The translations under genes were made by a program, and so were the position numbers. Shown here in pieces: positions 1-7,277 of a stretch of 8,220 bases of DNA; the stretch's first letter is position 1, and each line of letters opens with the position of its first letter. Under the pieces are notes generated by a model. The model had not been told where the DNA came from, did no database searches, and saw only the letters and a list, made by a program, of their open reading frames with translations. Origin of the DNA: Bacteroidota bacterium (lineage in GTDB: Bacteria > Zhuqueibacterota > Zhuqueibacteria > Zhuqueibacterales > Geothermadaptataceae); contig DRLW01000567.1 in NCBI GenBank assembly GCA_011375275.1, forward strand, positions 1 to 8,220. The letters are read 5' to 3'.

Positions 1-1
1 G

Positions 2-535
2 AAAACCTTTTTGCGTTCGCCGCTCAACTATCGGCGGATTTCTTCCTACTTTTCTTCAGGACGCCGGCATCCTATCCTCAAACGCGTGCGGGCGCACACC
101 GGAGTGGATTTTGCCGCCGCCAAAGGTACGCCTGTAGTGGCTTCCGCAGACGGGCGCGTCATTCACGCGGGCTGGCTTGGGGGCTATGGCCGCACTGTGA
201 AAATTTCCCATAAAAACGGCACCTACGTCACTCTGTATGGCCATTTGTCCCGTCTTGCTCGGCATGTCAGGAAAGGCGCGAGCGTCCGGCAAAATCAGGT
301 TATCGGCTATGTCGGTGCAACAGGTATTGCCACAGGGCCTCATCTGCATTATACCATGTATTATAATGGCCGTCCGGTCGATCCACTGAAAATTCGCCCG
401 GCAGCAGGTGACCCGATCGATCCATCGCAGCGCATGGCATTCGAGACACTGCAGCGCCAGCGGGAAAAACAACTGGGGATTTCCGCGGCCTCAGGCGGTC
501 GCTATTATGCCTTCAGAGAGAGCATGGCCCGTTAA
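2..535 (+). CDS. M23 family metallopeptidase (LytM-type), C-terminal part, 5' end outside window
   Basis: The frame is already open at the left edge, so this is the C-terminal 177 residues of a longer protein; the TTG at 11 is not a credible start. It has the zinc-endopeptidase signature of peptidase family M23: an HTGVD motif (His codon 95-97, Asp codon 107-109), a GHLS His in the strand after GYGRTVKISH, and an HLHY motif near 341-352. These supply the metal ligands and catalytic His, so the domain looks active. Family members cut peptide cross-links in peptidoglycan and act in the periplasm or at the cell surface. A basic tail of about 50 residues (rich in Gln/Arg) follows the domain, as in many stand-alone Gram-negative M23 proteins. 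The missing N-terminus probably carries a membrane segment and coiled coil, but this cannot be seen. Its stop codon abuts the hairpin that ends the convergent gene. Confidence 0.93.
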   Translation, partial: KTFLRSPLNYRRISSYFSSGRRHPILKRVRAHTGVDFAAAKGTPVVASADGRVIHAGWLGGYGRTVKISHKNGTYVTLYGHLSRLARHVRKGASVRQNQVIGYVGATGIATGPHLHYTMYYNGRPVDPLKIRPAAGDPIDPSQRMAFETLQRQREKQLGISAASGGRYYAFRESMAR

Positions 536-569
536 AAAAAACGGCCCCGATGTGGAATAACCGGGGCCG
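535..569 (-). terminator. Rho-independent terminator for the convergent minus-strand gene
   Basis: An 8-bp perfect G+C-rich stem (542-549 CGGCCCCG with 562-569 CGGGGCCG, 12-base loop) is followed, when read on the minus strand, by a run of seven Ts (complement of 534-540). This is the intrinsic terminator layout for transcription coming from the gene at 713-1030. On the + strand the hairpin sits right after the M23 stop but has no downstream T run, so it may terminate that gene weakly or only protect its 3' end. Confidence 0.8.
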
Positions 570-571
570 CA

Positions 572-599
572 GGGCTTGGGTTGGGTTGGAGGAAGAGGG
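572..599 (+). other. G-tract cluster (possible G-quadruplex) beside the terminator
   Basis: Four GGG runs lie at 572-574, 578-580, 583-585 and 597-599, with loops of 3, 2 and 11 bases. GG pairs in the last loop allow alternative registers. The stretch lies between two convergent genes. On the minus-strand transcript it reads as a C-rich, G-poor tract just before the terminator hairpin, which would also suit Rho loading. The G-tract pattern is visible; the folding is inferred. Confidence 0.35.
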
Positions 600-712
600 T
601 TGGAGAAGTTGATACTGAAATTCTGTAACATACCAGTGCGTGACTTTATTCCAAACCTGCTGTACGTACGGCGCTCGTCCTGAACCACCGTACACGCAGC
701 AGTGTGTTCGTT

Positions 713-1030
713 TTATCGAACGCGTTTCCAGTGTCCGCTGATCCAATACCATCCGTGCTTATTGTGCTTCCAGCGTCCTGGAACATAGACATAACCTTGC
801 CGGGGCTTTGTCCAGTATCCATCGATCCAGACATATTTGTGGCCGTTCCATTGCCAGTGCCCGGAAATACGCACAGCCCCGGGCTGCGGTTTGTGCACAT
901 GTACCCTGAGGGTTTTCGGTTGCACCGGCGGCTTAACTTTCACATAAACCCGAACTCCGGCCTGAGCTATTGCCGGGGCGAGAAAACCCGCAAGGATGAC
1001 TGCTGTCAGGATAGATTTCATGCGTGCCAT
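713..1030 (-). CDS. Exported small WXXGXW-repeat protein (YXWXXGXW family), 105 aa
   Basis: The chosen start (ATG complement at 1028-1030) has an AAGGAGGTG ribosome binding site 4-5 bases upstream; a longer frame to 1147 lacks this and would bury the signal peptide. Residues 1-24 form a typical Sec signal peptide: basic MARMK, a hydrophobic core, then AQA before Gly25, predicting cleavage after Ala24. Residues 26-50 are a basic, Val/Pro-rich linker. Residues 55-101 hold four copies of a G-x-W unit (SGHW, DGYW, PGRW, SGHW), with Trp59, Trp73, Trp87 and Trp101 exactly 14 residues apart and aromatic residues four to seven positions before each. This matches the YXWXXGXW repeat family of periplasmic or surface proteins, whose role is unknown. 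The mature protein is strongly basic (Lys, Arg, His). It is transcribed convergently with the M23 gene, divergently from the Fe-S carrier gene, and appears monocistronic. Confidence 0.85.
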   Translation of the reverse strand: MARMKSILTAVILAGFLAPAIAQAGVRVYVKVKPPVQPKTLRVHVHKPQPGAVRISGHWQWNGHKYVWIDGYWTKPRQGYVYVPGRWKHNKHGWYWISGHWKRVR

Positions 1031-1034
1031 GGTG

Positions 1035-1043
1035 CACCTCCTT
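1035..1043 (-). promoter_or_regulatory. Shine-Dalgarno site of the repeat-protein gene
   Basis: The minus strand reads AAGGAGGTG, close to a full anti-16S match, 4 bases before ATG. It decides the start at 1030 over the more distant upstream in-frame start, and over the second ATG three codons in (1019-1021), which is slightly too far from it. Confidence 0.8.
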
Positions 1044-1151
1044 GTATGTGTCGAATCACCCGAAAAGTCTTTTTCAGGATCGGATTGTTCAGTCGCTGAA
1101 ACCCGTCTCCGCGAGTTTCGCCCTGAGAGAGACAACTCCTGTGCCACTTTT

Positions 1152-1195
1152 TTGTCGATCGCTTCTAACTTATTGTTTAAATAGCGATTGTCGAT
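1152..1195 (-). repeat. Pair of ATCGACAA direct repeats flanking an AT-rich segment, possible operator
   Basis: The minus strand carries ATCGACAA at 1195-1188 and again at 1159-1152, with starts 36 bases apart. Between them is an AT-rich stretch, plus an inverted pair ATCGCT (1158-1163)/AGCGAT (1183-1188). The site lies between the divergent repeat-protein and Fe-S carrier genes. The same octamer recurs on the + strand at 2041-2048, 25 bases before the sufB -35 box. This would fit a shared regulator binding site, but no known operator consensus is recognised. Confidence 0.35.
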
Positions 1196-1206
1196 AAAAC
1201 GTGGTG

Positions 1207-1259
1207 CTGGTGAAATCCGTGGATCGTACGCGCTGGTACACTGAGATGTACTTCACCGG
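1207..1259 (+). other. Inverted-repeat segment upstream of the Fe-S carrier promoter
   Basis: An outer helix can form between CTGGTGAA (1207-1214) and TTCACCGG (1252-1259; one G-T pair). Directly inside its 3' arm is a second hairpin, GTACA (1236-1240) with TGTAC (1247-1251). It sits just upstream of the promoter at 1278 and holds no convincing gene. It may be a protein-binding palindrome or part of an undetected small RNA. It does not match a tRNA or any riboswitch I recognise. Confidence 0.25.
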
Positions 1260-1277
1260 GCTGTGCCTGCTTAAAAC

Positions 1278-1306
1278 TTGCAAAAAGCTTTTTTTCTTTG
1301 TATTAT
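1278..1306 (+). promoter_or_regulatory. Sigma70-like promoter of the A-type Fe-S carrier gene
   Basis: A -35 box TTGCAA (1278-1283) and a -10 box TATTAT (1301-1306) are separated by the ideal 17 bases; the spacer is very A/T-rich and includes a 12-base palindrome of As and Ts around AGCT. A transcription start near 1313 would leave a leader of about 144 bases before the ATG at 1457. I recognise no IscR, SufR or Fur box overlapping it. Confidence 0.55.
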
Positions 1307-1312
1307 CCGGAT

Positions 1313-1456
1313 GTTTTCATAAACTAATGCGCCTGGCAAGGAAAGTCAGGGTGGGGAAAGCCCTGCATACAGGACTTGAGCCGGCAGGATTGTCGCCGAT
1401 TATCGCAAGAGAGTGAATAGAAAATAGAGACGCATCTTTTTAAGGAGGTCTGTATC
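1313..1456 (+). promoter_or_regulatory. Long 5' leader of the Fe-S carrier gene with two hairpins
   Basis: If the promoter at 1278-1306 is used, the transcript has an untranslated leader of about 144 bases. It can form hairpins CAGGG/CCCTG (1347-1351 with 1361-1365, 9-base loop) and CGGC/GCCG (1382-1385 with 1395-1398). A/T-rich sequence then runs into the ribosome binding site. A short open frame starting at ATG 1328 and ending at 1416 has no ribosome binding site and is not called. The length suggests post-transcriptional control, but no known riboswitch class is recognised. Confidence 0.3.
1441..1449 (+). promoter_or_regulatory. Full-consensus Shine-Dalgarno site of the Fe-S carrier gene
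   Basis: TAAGGAGGT is a complete match to the 16S rRNA 3' end and lies 7 bases before ATG 1457. It is the strongest ribosome binding site in the window, implying high translation of the carrier relative to the operon genes. Confidence 0.85.
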
Positions 1457-1783
1457 ATGCAGTTAACCATAACTGAAAAAGCCGCCGAGGAAATCAAACG
1501 TATCATAGAGCAGGAAAACGACGATGAGCTGGCGCTGAGAATCGGCGTGCAGGGTGGAGGATGTTCGGGACTGACTTATTTCATGACGCTGGAAAAAGAA
1601 GTGCGGCAGAATGATAAGGTTTTTGAACAAAACGGCTTTAAAGTTCTCGTCGATTCGAAGAGCGCCATGTATCTCGATGGGACTGAACTGGAATTTACCG
1701 ATGGCCTGAGCGGCCGGGGGTTTGTATTCAACAACCCGAATGCGCAGCGAACCTGTGGCTGTGGTTCCTCCTTCGCCGCCTGA
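1457..1783 (+). CDS. A-type iron-sulfur carrier protein (IscA/SufA/ErpA, HesB family)
   Basis: This 108-residue protein has the full HesB-domain length and the three invariant cysteines of A-type carriers: Cys36 in GGGCSGL, and Cys100 and Cys102 in the C-terminal RTCGCGSSF motif (E. coli IscA equivalents Cys35, Cys99, Cys101). The family binds Fe-S clusters, or iron, between subunits and passes clusters from the assembly scaffold to apoproteins in the cytoplasm. The NPNA stretch before the last cysteines is also typical. The gene has its own promoter candidate and a stop followed by a strong hairpin, so it may be a separate unit from sufBCDSUT although it points the same way 361 bases upstream. 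Context makes it the functional SufA of this locus. Sequence alone does not separate SufA, IscA and ErpA, so no symbol is given. The family assignment is firm. Confidence 0.95.
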   Translation: MQLTITEKAAEEIKRIIEQENDDELALRIGVQGGGCSGLTYFMTLEKEVRQNDKVFEQNGFKVLVDSKSAMYLDGTELEFTDGLSGRGFVFNNPNAQRTCGCGSSFAA

Positions 1784-1798
1784 TTTCTGCAAAGCATG

Positions 1799-1833
1799 CC
1801 TTCCGGCCGGTTTCCCCTGAACCGGCCGAAAGG
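1799..1833 (+). terminator. Strong stem-loop after the Fe-S carrier gene (terminator or 3' stabiliser)
   Basis: A 9-bp G+C-rich core stem (1804-1812 CGGCCGGTT with 1820-1828 AACCGGCCG, 7-base loop) is extended, past one C-A mismatch, by CCTT (1799-1802) with AAGG (1830-1833). It starts 15 bases after the stop codon. There is no T run on either strand, so it is not a classic intrinsic terminator. It may slow polymerase, mark Rho-dependent termination or protect the carrier mRNA, while letting some read-through reach sufB. Confidence 0.5.
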
Positions 1834-2072
1834 AGATGCCGGTGTGTTGCCGGACCGCATACGCACGGATCCTGGACATGCGTTTCTTTCCCTTTCCACT
1901 CACCCTCCAATTCACATGATGGCCTTCCTCGCCTTGAGAGCACATTACCCTGTCTGCTGAACACCACGGCATATTCCCCCGGCTGAAGAGACAAAACATA
2001 TCTGCGAATCCGGCTTTCTGAGAGGAGCTGCTGCGGATAAATCGACAATATAGCAAAATGACGATATTAATC
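1834..2072 (+). other. Non-coding spacer between the Fe-S carrier hairpin and the sufB promoter
   Basis: No open frame here has a ribosome binding site or recognisable protein on either strand; the longest minus-strand frames run antisense through the carrier gene and look like shadows. Composition becomes more A/T-rich toward 2040-2072. It contains one copy of ATCGACAA at 2041-2048, also found twice at 1152-1195. Otherwise I see nothing. Confidence 0.5.
2041..2048 (+). repeat. Third ATCGACAA copy, upstream of the sufB promoter
   Basis: The octamer occurs 25 bases before the sufB -35 box, a fair place for an activator or repressor contact. It extends to a shared ATCGACAAT with the copy at 1195-1187 (minus strand). 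A further copy inside sufD (about 5593-5600) is coding sequence and probably chance. Confidence 0.3.
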
Positions 2073-2101
2073 TTGACATTTTTGTATAAACAGTGTATCT
2101 T
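2073..2101 (+). promoter_or_regulatory. Sigma70-like promoter of the suf operon
   Basis: A perfect -35 box TTGACA (2073-2078) lies 17 bases before a -10-like TATCTT (2096-2101), in an A/T-rich setting. The predicted start near 2108 gives a leader of about 37 bases to sufB. TGTAT occurs twice, at 2083-2087 and 2094-2098, one helical turn apart in the spacer and -10, which might be a repressor contact. No IscR, SufR or Fur consensus is evident. The promoter also rules out the longer sufB reading frame beginning at 2058. Confidence 0.7.
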
Positions 2102-2144
2102 GTGCGCCACAATTCGACAACCCAAGCAAGGAGAAGAGAGATAC

Positions 2145-3653
<1,509 letters not shown>

Positions 3654-3738
3654 TGCTCCTGAATGTTTCTGATCCGGGAAATCCTTCAATTCGGTGAGAC
3701 GGTGCCGTAACGGGATTTTTCAGTTTTCCTGCTTTCCT

Positions 3739-3778
3739 TGCGCGATGCGCAGAAGATAAAAAGTGCCGGTTGCCGGCA
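3739..3778 (+). other. Two small hairpins in the sufB-sufC spacer
   Basis: The 165-base gap between sufB and sufC holds TGCGC-GAT-GCGCA (3739-3751) and TGCCGG-TTG-CCGGCA (3764-3778), both perfect stems with 3-base loops. No T run follows on the + strand, so they should not end transcription. They sit 40-80 bases before the sufC start and may mark mRNA processing or tune the ratio of SufB to SufC. The rest of the gap is featureless. Confidence 0.4.
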
Positions 3779-3818
3779 AGAAAAAATGACAACCCCAAAC
3801 TAAAGAGCATAGAGTACC

Positions 3819-4577
3819 ATGTTATCGATCAAAAATCTGCATGTTTCTGTTGAAGACACAGAAATTCTCAAAGGCGTCAATCTCGAAGTCAAACCGGGTG
3901 AAATCCACGCGATCATGGGGCCGAACGGCTCTGGTAAATCCACTTTTGCCAATGTCCTGGCCGGCCGGGAGGAATACGAAGTCACCGACGGTGAGGTGAC
4001 CTACTTAGGCCAGGATCTGCTGGACATGGCGCCTGAGGAGCGCGCACGTGAGGGTGTTTTTCTGGCCTTCCAGTACCCGGTGGAAATCCCCGGCGTTTCG
4101 ACCTCTCATTTTATGAAAACAGCGCTCAACGCCATCCGTGAGCACCGGGGCGAGGAGCAGCTCGATGCCATGCAGTTCCTCAAACTCGCCCGCGAAAAAA
4201 TGCAACTGATCGAAATGGATGAGAAGTTTCTGCATCGTTCGGTCAACGACGGGTTCTCCGGCGGCGAGAAAAAACGCAATGAAATTTTCCAGATGGCGGT
4301 TCTCGAACCCAAACTGGCTATCCTGGATGAGACCGACTCAGGCCTTGATATCGATGCTCTGCGGATCGTTGCCAACGGCGTAAACAAGCTGCGCAGCTCT
4401 GATAACGCGTTCATCGTCGTCACGCACTACCAGCGCCTGTTGAACTACATCGTGCCGGATTATGTCCATGTCCTGGTCGATGGCCGTATCGTCGAATCGG
4501 GCGATAAAAATCTCGCTCTGCGACTCGAAGAGCAGGGTTACGACTGGGTGAAAGATAATGACGCTGTAACAGCCTGA
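3819..4577 (+). CDS. sufC: Fe-S cluster assembly ATPase SufC
   Basis: This 252-residue ABC-type ATPase has every nucleotide-binding motif in order: Walker A GPNGSGKST (34-42, Lys40), Q-loop AFQYP (Gln85), ABC signature FSGGEKKRNE (146-155), Walker B LAILDETDSGLD (166-177, catalytic Glu171) and H-loop His203. The signature SGGEKKRNE and the DETDSGLD sequence distinguish SufC from transporter ATPases; Glu171 and His203 even share numbering with E. coli SufC. It hydrolyses ATP as a dimer bound to SufB and SufD, driving the rearrangement that opens the cluster-forming interface. No membrane permease is nearby. Its ribosome binding site is weak (AAAGAG about 14 bases upstream), and a 165-base spacer separates it from sufB, so it may be translated less efficiently than the first gene. 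The frame is complete. Confidence 0.98.
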   Translation: MLSIKNLHVSVEDTEILKGVNLEVKPGEIHAIMGPNGSGKSTFANVLAGREEYEVTDGEVTYLGQDLLDMAPEERAREGVFLAFQYPVEIPGVSTSHFMKTALNAIREHRGEEQLDAMQFLKLAREKMQLIEMDEKFLHRSVNDGFSGGEKKRNEIFQMAVLEPKLAILDETDSGLDIDALRIVANGVNKLRSSDNAFIVVTHYQRLLNYIVPDYVHVLVDGRIVESGDKNLALRLEEQGYDWVKDNDAVTA

Positions 4578-4586
4578 TGATCAGGC
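4572..4586 (+). other. Hairpin over the sufC stop codon
   Basis: GCCTGA (4572-4577) pairs perfectly with TCAGGC (4581-4586) across a TGA loop, so the stem includes the sufC stop codon. It starts the 114-base spacer before sufD. The structure is short, lacks a T run and could be chance; otherwise the spacer shows only a weak ribosome binding site for sufD. Confidence 0.25.
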
Positions 4587-4691
4587 CTGCATCCCGTTTT
4601 GAACATGGAGCGGGGTACACAGAGAGTGAAGACAGAAAAAGGTTTCGTCACAGAAGCCGCAGATCGTACACAATGAAACAGGTAAGACTCA

Positions 4692-6017
4692 ATGGATAGT
4701 GAAAAAAAAGATATCAGGGAATGGTACCAGACAGCGTTCGCGGATTTTGAAAATTCGCTGAATGGTGGCGCGTCGCTTCCCTTTCATGCTGTGCGCAAAA
4801 AAGCGATCGCCCGCTTTGCAGAGCTCGGTTTCCCCTCGACACGCAACGAAGACTGGAAATACACCAACATTGCGCCGCTGCTCAAGCATCAGTTCCAGCC
4901 GGTGGCAGAGGCGCCGGATATTGCCGCAGAATCTCTGGCACCTTTTCTCTTTAAAGGTCTCGATGCAGACCGGCTGGTTTTTGTCAACGGTGTGTATAAT
5001 GAAGCGCTCTCAAGCGTCAGTAACCTGCCGGATGGTGTCATTCTCGATACCCTCGAAAATGCATTTACCACACATGCTGATACAGTTACGCAGGCTCTCG
5101 GGAAAACCGTCTCATACGAAGAGGAAACCTTTTCGGCGCTCAACACGGCTTTTGCCCGCACCGGCGTTTTTCTCTCGGTCCCGGCCGGGGTTGTGTTGGA
5201 GAGACCGCTCTATATTCTGCATGTGAGCAAGACAGAGGGCCGGGAGTTTCTGGCGGCACCGCGCAACTTGTTTCTCTTCGGCGATAACAGCCAGGCACGC
5301 CTCGTTGAGGGGCATTATAACTTAGATGGTGGCACGAGTTTCAAAAACAGCGTGACGGAAATTTCCGTTGGAGCAGACGCACTGGTCGAGCATGTCCGTA
5401 TTCAGGATGAGAGCAAAGACGCTTTTCATTTTGCGACGACACAGGTAGAGCAGGCCACGGGCAGCAACTATACCTCCGTAGCGATCGACCTCGGTGGCAG
5501 CCTGGTGCGGAACAATCTCAACGTGCATCTGGCCGAGGAGCGCTGCGAGGCCCACCTGATCGGCTTTTATTTTGGCAGCGGCCGCCAGCTCATCGACAAC
5601 CACACGATGATCGACCACGCTGTGCCCAACTGTGAGAGCAATGAACTGTACAAGGGCATACTCGATGATCGCGCCCACGGTGTTTTCAACGGCAAAGTGA
5701 TGGTTCGTCCGGATGCGCAAAAAACCAACGCCTTTCAGCAAAATCAGGCAATTCTGCTCAGCGATGATGCTCACATCGACAGCAAGCCCCAGCTCGAGAT
5801 TTTTGCTGATGACGTGAAATGCAGCCATGGTGCCACAGTCGGCGAGCTCGATGATGAGTCTCTGTTTTACCTGCGTGCACGCGGAATCGGCGAGCAGGAG
5901 GCCCATGCCATGCTGCGCCTCGCTTTTGCCCGTGATATCTTCAACTATATTAAAATCGATGCCGTCCGCGAACGGCTGGAAGAGCTGGTTGTGGAACGAT
6001 TTAACAACAAGGCCTGA
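4692..6017 (+). CDS. sufD: Fe-S cluster assembly protein SufD
   Basis: The 441-residue protein is a SufB paralogue and structural partner within SufBC2D. The helical N-terminal region includes the family motif RNEDWKYTN (51-59). The centre (about 130-400) is the right-handed beta-helix, with the typical ISVGADALVEH and IDNHTMIDH segments. Near the C-terminus KCSHGATVGELD gives Cys377 and His379, equivalent to E. coli SufD Cys358 and His360; His360 is needed for iron acquisition and cluster formation at the interface with SufB. The end of the domain (LFYLRARGI, then ARDIF) is also standard. ATG 4692 has only a weak ribosome binding site (AGGTAA), and no better start lies nearby. Its stop is 3 bases from sufS, implying coupled translation. 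SufD is usually thought to be a subunit for iron entry rather than a catalyst alone. Confidence 0.97.
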   Translation: MDSEKKDIREWYQTAFADFENSLNGGASLPFHAVRKKAIARFAELGFPSTRNEDWKYTNIAPLLKHQFQPVAEAPDIAAESLAPFLFKGLDADRLVFVNGVYNEALSSVSNLPDGVILDTLENAFTTHADTVTQALGKTVSYEEETFSALNTAFARTGVFLSVPAGVVLERPLYILHVSKTEGREFLAAPRNLFLFGDNSQARLVEGHYNLDGGTSFKNSVTEISVGADALVEHVRIQDESKDAFHFATTQVEQATGSNYTSVAIDLGGSLVRNNLNVHLAEERCEAHLIGFYFGSGRQLIDNHTMIDHAVPNCESNELYKGILDDRAHGVFNGKVMVRPDAQKTNAFQQNQAILLSDDAHIDSKPQLEIFADDVKCSHGATVGELDDESLFYLRARGIGEQEAHAMLRLAFARDIFNYIKIDAVRERLEELVVERFNNKA

Positions 6018-6020
6018 GTT

Positions 6021-7277
6021 ATGGATACTGTGCACTCCCCAGGCGAAACAGAGCTACTGCCTGCAGATATCGAGGCTATCCGCCGTGAATTTCCCGTATT
6101 GCAGCAGGAGTTTTACGGCAAGCCGCTGACCTATCTGGACAATGCCGCGACCACTCAGAAACCGCAGGTGGTCATAGACAGGCTGAGGCGTTATTATGAG
6201 CAGGAAAACGCCAACGTCCACCGGGCAGTGTACAGCCTCGGGGAGCTGTCTTCAAAGGCTTTCGAGGACAGCCGCATCATCGCACAGAAATTCCTCAACG
6301 CCGCATCTGAGAAGGAAATCATCTTCACGAGCGGGACCACGGATGCGATCAATCTCGTCGCTGCGACATTTGGCCGCGCAAATCTCGGCCCGGGCGATGA
6401 AGTCATCATTTCGGCCATGGAGCACCATTCGAATATCGTGCCCTGGCAGATCGTCTGCGAGGAAAAAGGCGCCCGCCTCAAGGTCATCCCCATCGATGAC
6501 CGCGGGGACCTGATTCTTGAAGAGTATGAAAAGCTGCTCAGCCCGCGCACGAAGCTGGTGGCTGTCGTCTATATTTCCAACTCCCTCGGCACGATCAATC
6601 CGGTAAAAAAAGTCATCGAACTGGCACACGCGCACGGCGTTCCGGTGTTGCTCGATGGCGCTCAGGCGGTATCCCATCTGCCGGTCGATGTGCAGGAGCT
6701 GGATTGCGATTTTTTTGCCCTGTCCGGACATAAGGTTTTCGGGCCGACGGGGATCGGTGTGCTGTATGGCAAAGAGGCTCTGCTGGAAGCCATGCCACCA
6801 TACCGTGGCGGCGGCGACATGATACTGTCCGTAACTTTTGAGAAAACAACATACAACGATTTGCCGTTCAAGTTCGAAGCCGGCACGCCGAACATCGCCG
6901 GGGCAATCGGGCTCGGTGCTGCTCTGGACTATGTTATGAGCCTCGGATTTGAAAAAATAGCAGCACATGAGCGCGCCCTGCTCGATTATGCCACCGAACA
7001 GCTCGATGCCATAGACGGTCTGCGCATCATCGGTACTGCGCGCGAAAAAGCCGGGGTCATCTCATTCGTCCTCGACAGCGCCCATCCCCATGACGTCGGC
7101 ACGATCCTCGATCACGAAGGCGTGGCGATCCGTACCGGGCATCACTGCACACAACCGGTTATGGAACGCTTCTGCGTACCCGCAACCTCGCGGGCATCGT
7201 TTTCCATTTACAATACATTTGAAGATTTTGACAGGCTTGTGCAGGGAATCAGAAAGGTACAAAAGGTGTTTGGCTGA
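6021..7277 (+). CDS. sufS: Cysteine desulfurase SufS (type II, PLP-dependent)
   Basis: This 418-residue aminotransferase-fold enzyme converts L-cysteine to alanine and leaves a persulfide on its active-site cysteine. Visible residues are the N-terminal LDNAATTQKP motif, His135 in MEHHSNIVPWQ (PLP stacking), Asp212 and Gln215 in LLDGAQAVSH (PLP contacts), the PLP lysine Lys238 in LSGHKVFGPTG, and Arg371 and catalytic Cys376 in RTGHHC. Each is offset by 12 from E. coli SufS (His123, Asp200, Gln203, Lys226, Arg359, Cys364), so the spacing is exact. RTGHHC places it in the group II (SufS/CsdA) enzymes, not IscS/NifS. It begins 3 bases after sufD and its stop TGA overlaps the sufU start by one base, so production of SufD, SufS and SufU is probably coupled. 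The sulfur acceptor is expected to be SufU, since no sufE is present. Confidence 0.97.
   Translation: MDTVHSPGETELLPADIEAIRREFPVLQQEFYGKPLTYLDNAATTQKPQVVIDRLRRYYEQENANVHRAVYSLGELSSKAFEDSRIIAQKFLNAASEKEIIFTSGTTDAINLVAATFGRANLGPGDEVIISAMEHHSNIVPWQIVCEEKGARLKVIPIDDRGDLILEEYEKLLSPRTKLVAVVYISNSLGTINPVKKVIELAHAHGVPVLLDGAQAVSHLPVDVQELDCDFFALSGHKVFGPTGIGVLYGKEALLEAMPPYRGGGDMILSVTFEKTTYNDLPFKFEAGTPNIAGAIGLGAALDYVMSLGFEKIAAHERALLDYATEQLDAIDGLRIIGTAREKAGVISFVLDSAHPHDVGTILDHEGVAIRTGHHCTQPVMERFCVPATSRASFSIYNTFEDFDRLVQGIRKVQKVFG

Noticed and set aside
1031..1147. N-terminal extension of the WXXGXW protein to 1147
   Set aside because: It would place 39 charged residues before a clear signal peptide, and the strong ribosome binding site at 1035-1043 points to 1030.
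1328..1416. Short leader peptide frame before the Fe-S carrier gene
   Set aside because: No ribosome binding site and no run of one amino acid or other attenuation signature.
2058..2144. Longer sufB reading frame starting at 2058
   Set aside because: It starts upstream of the -35 box of the best promoter, has no ribosome binding site, and its extra residues do not look like SufB; ATG 2145 has AAGGAG before it.
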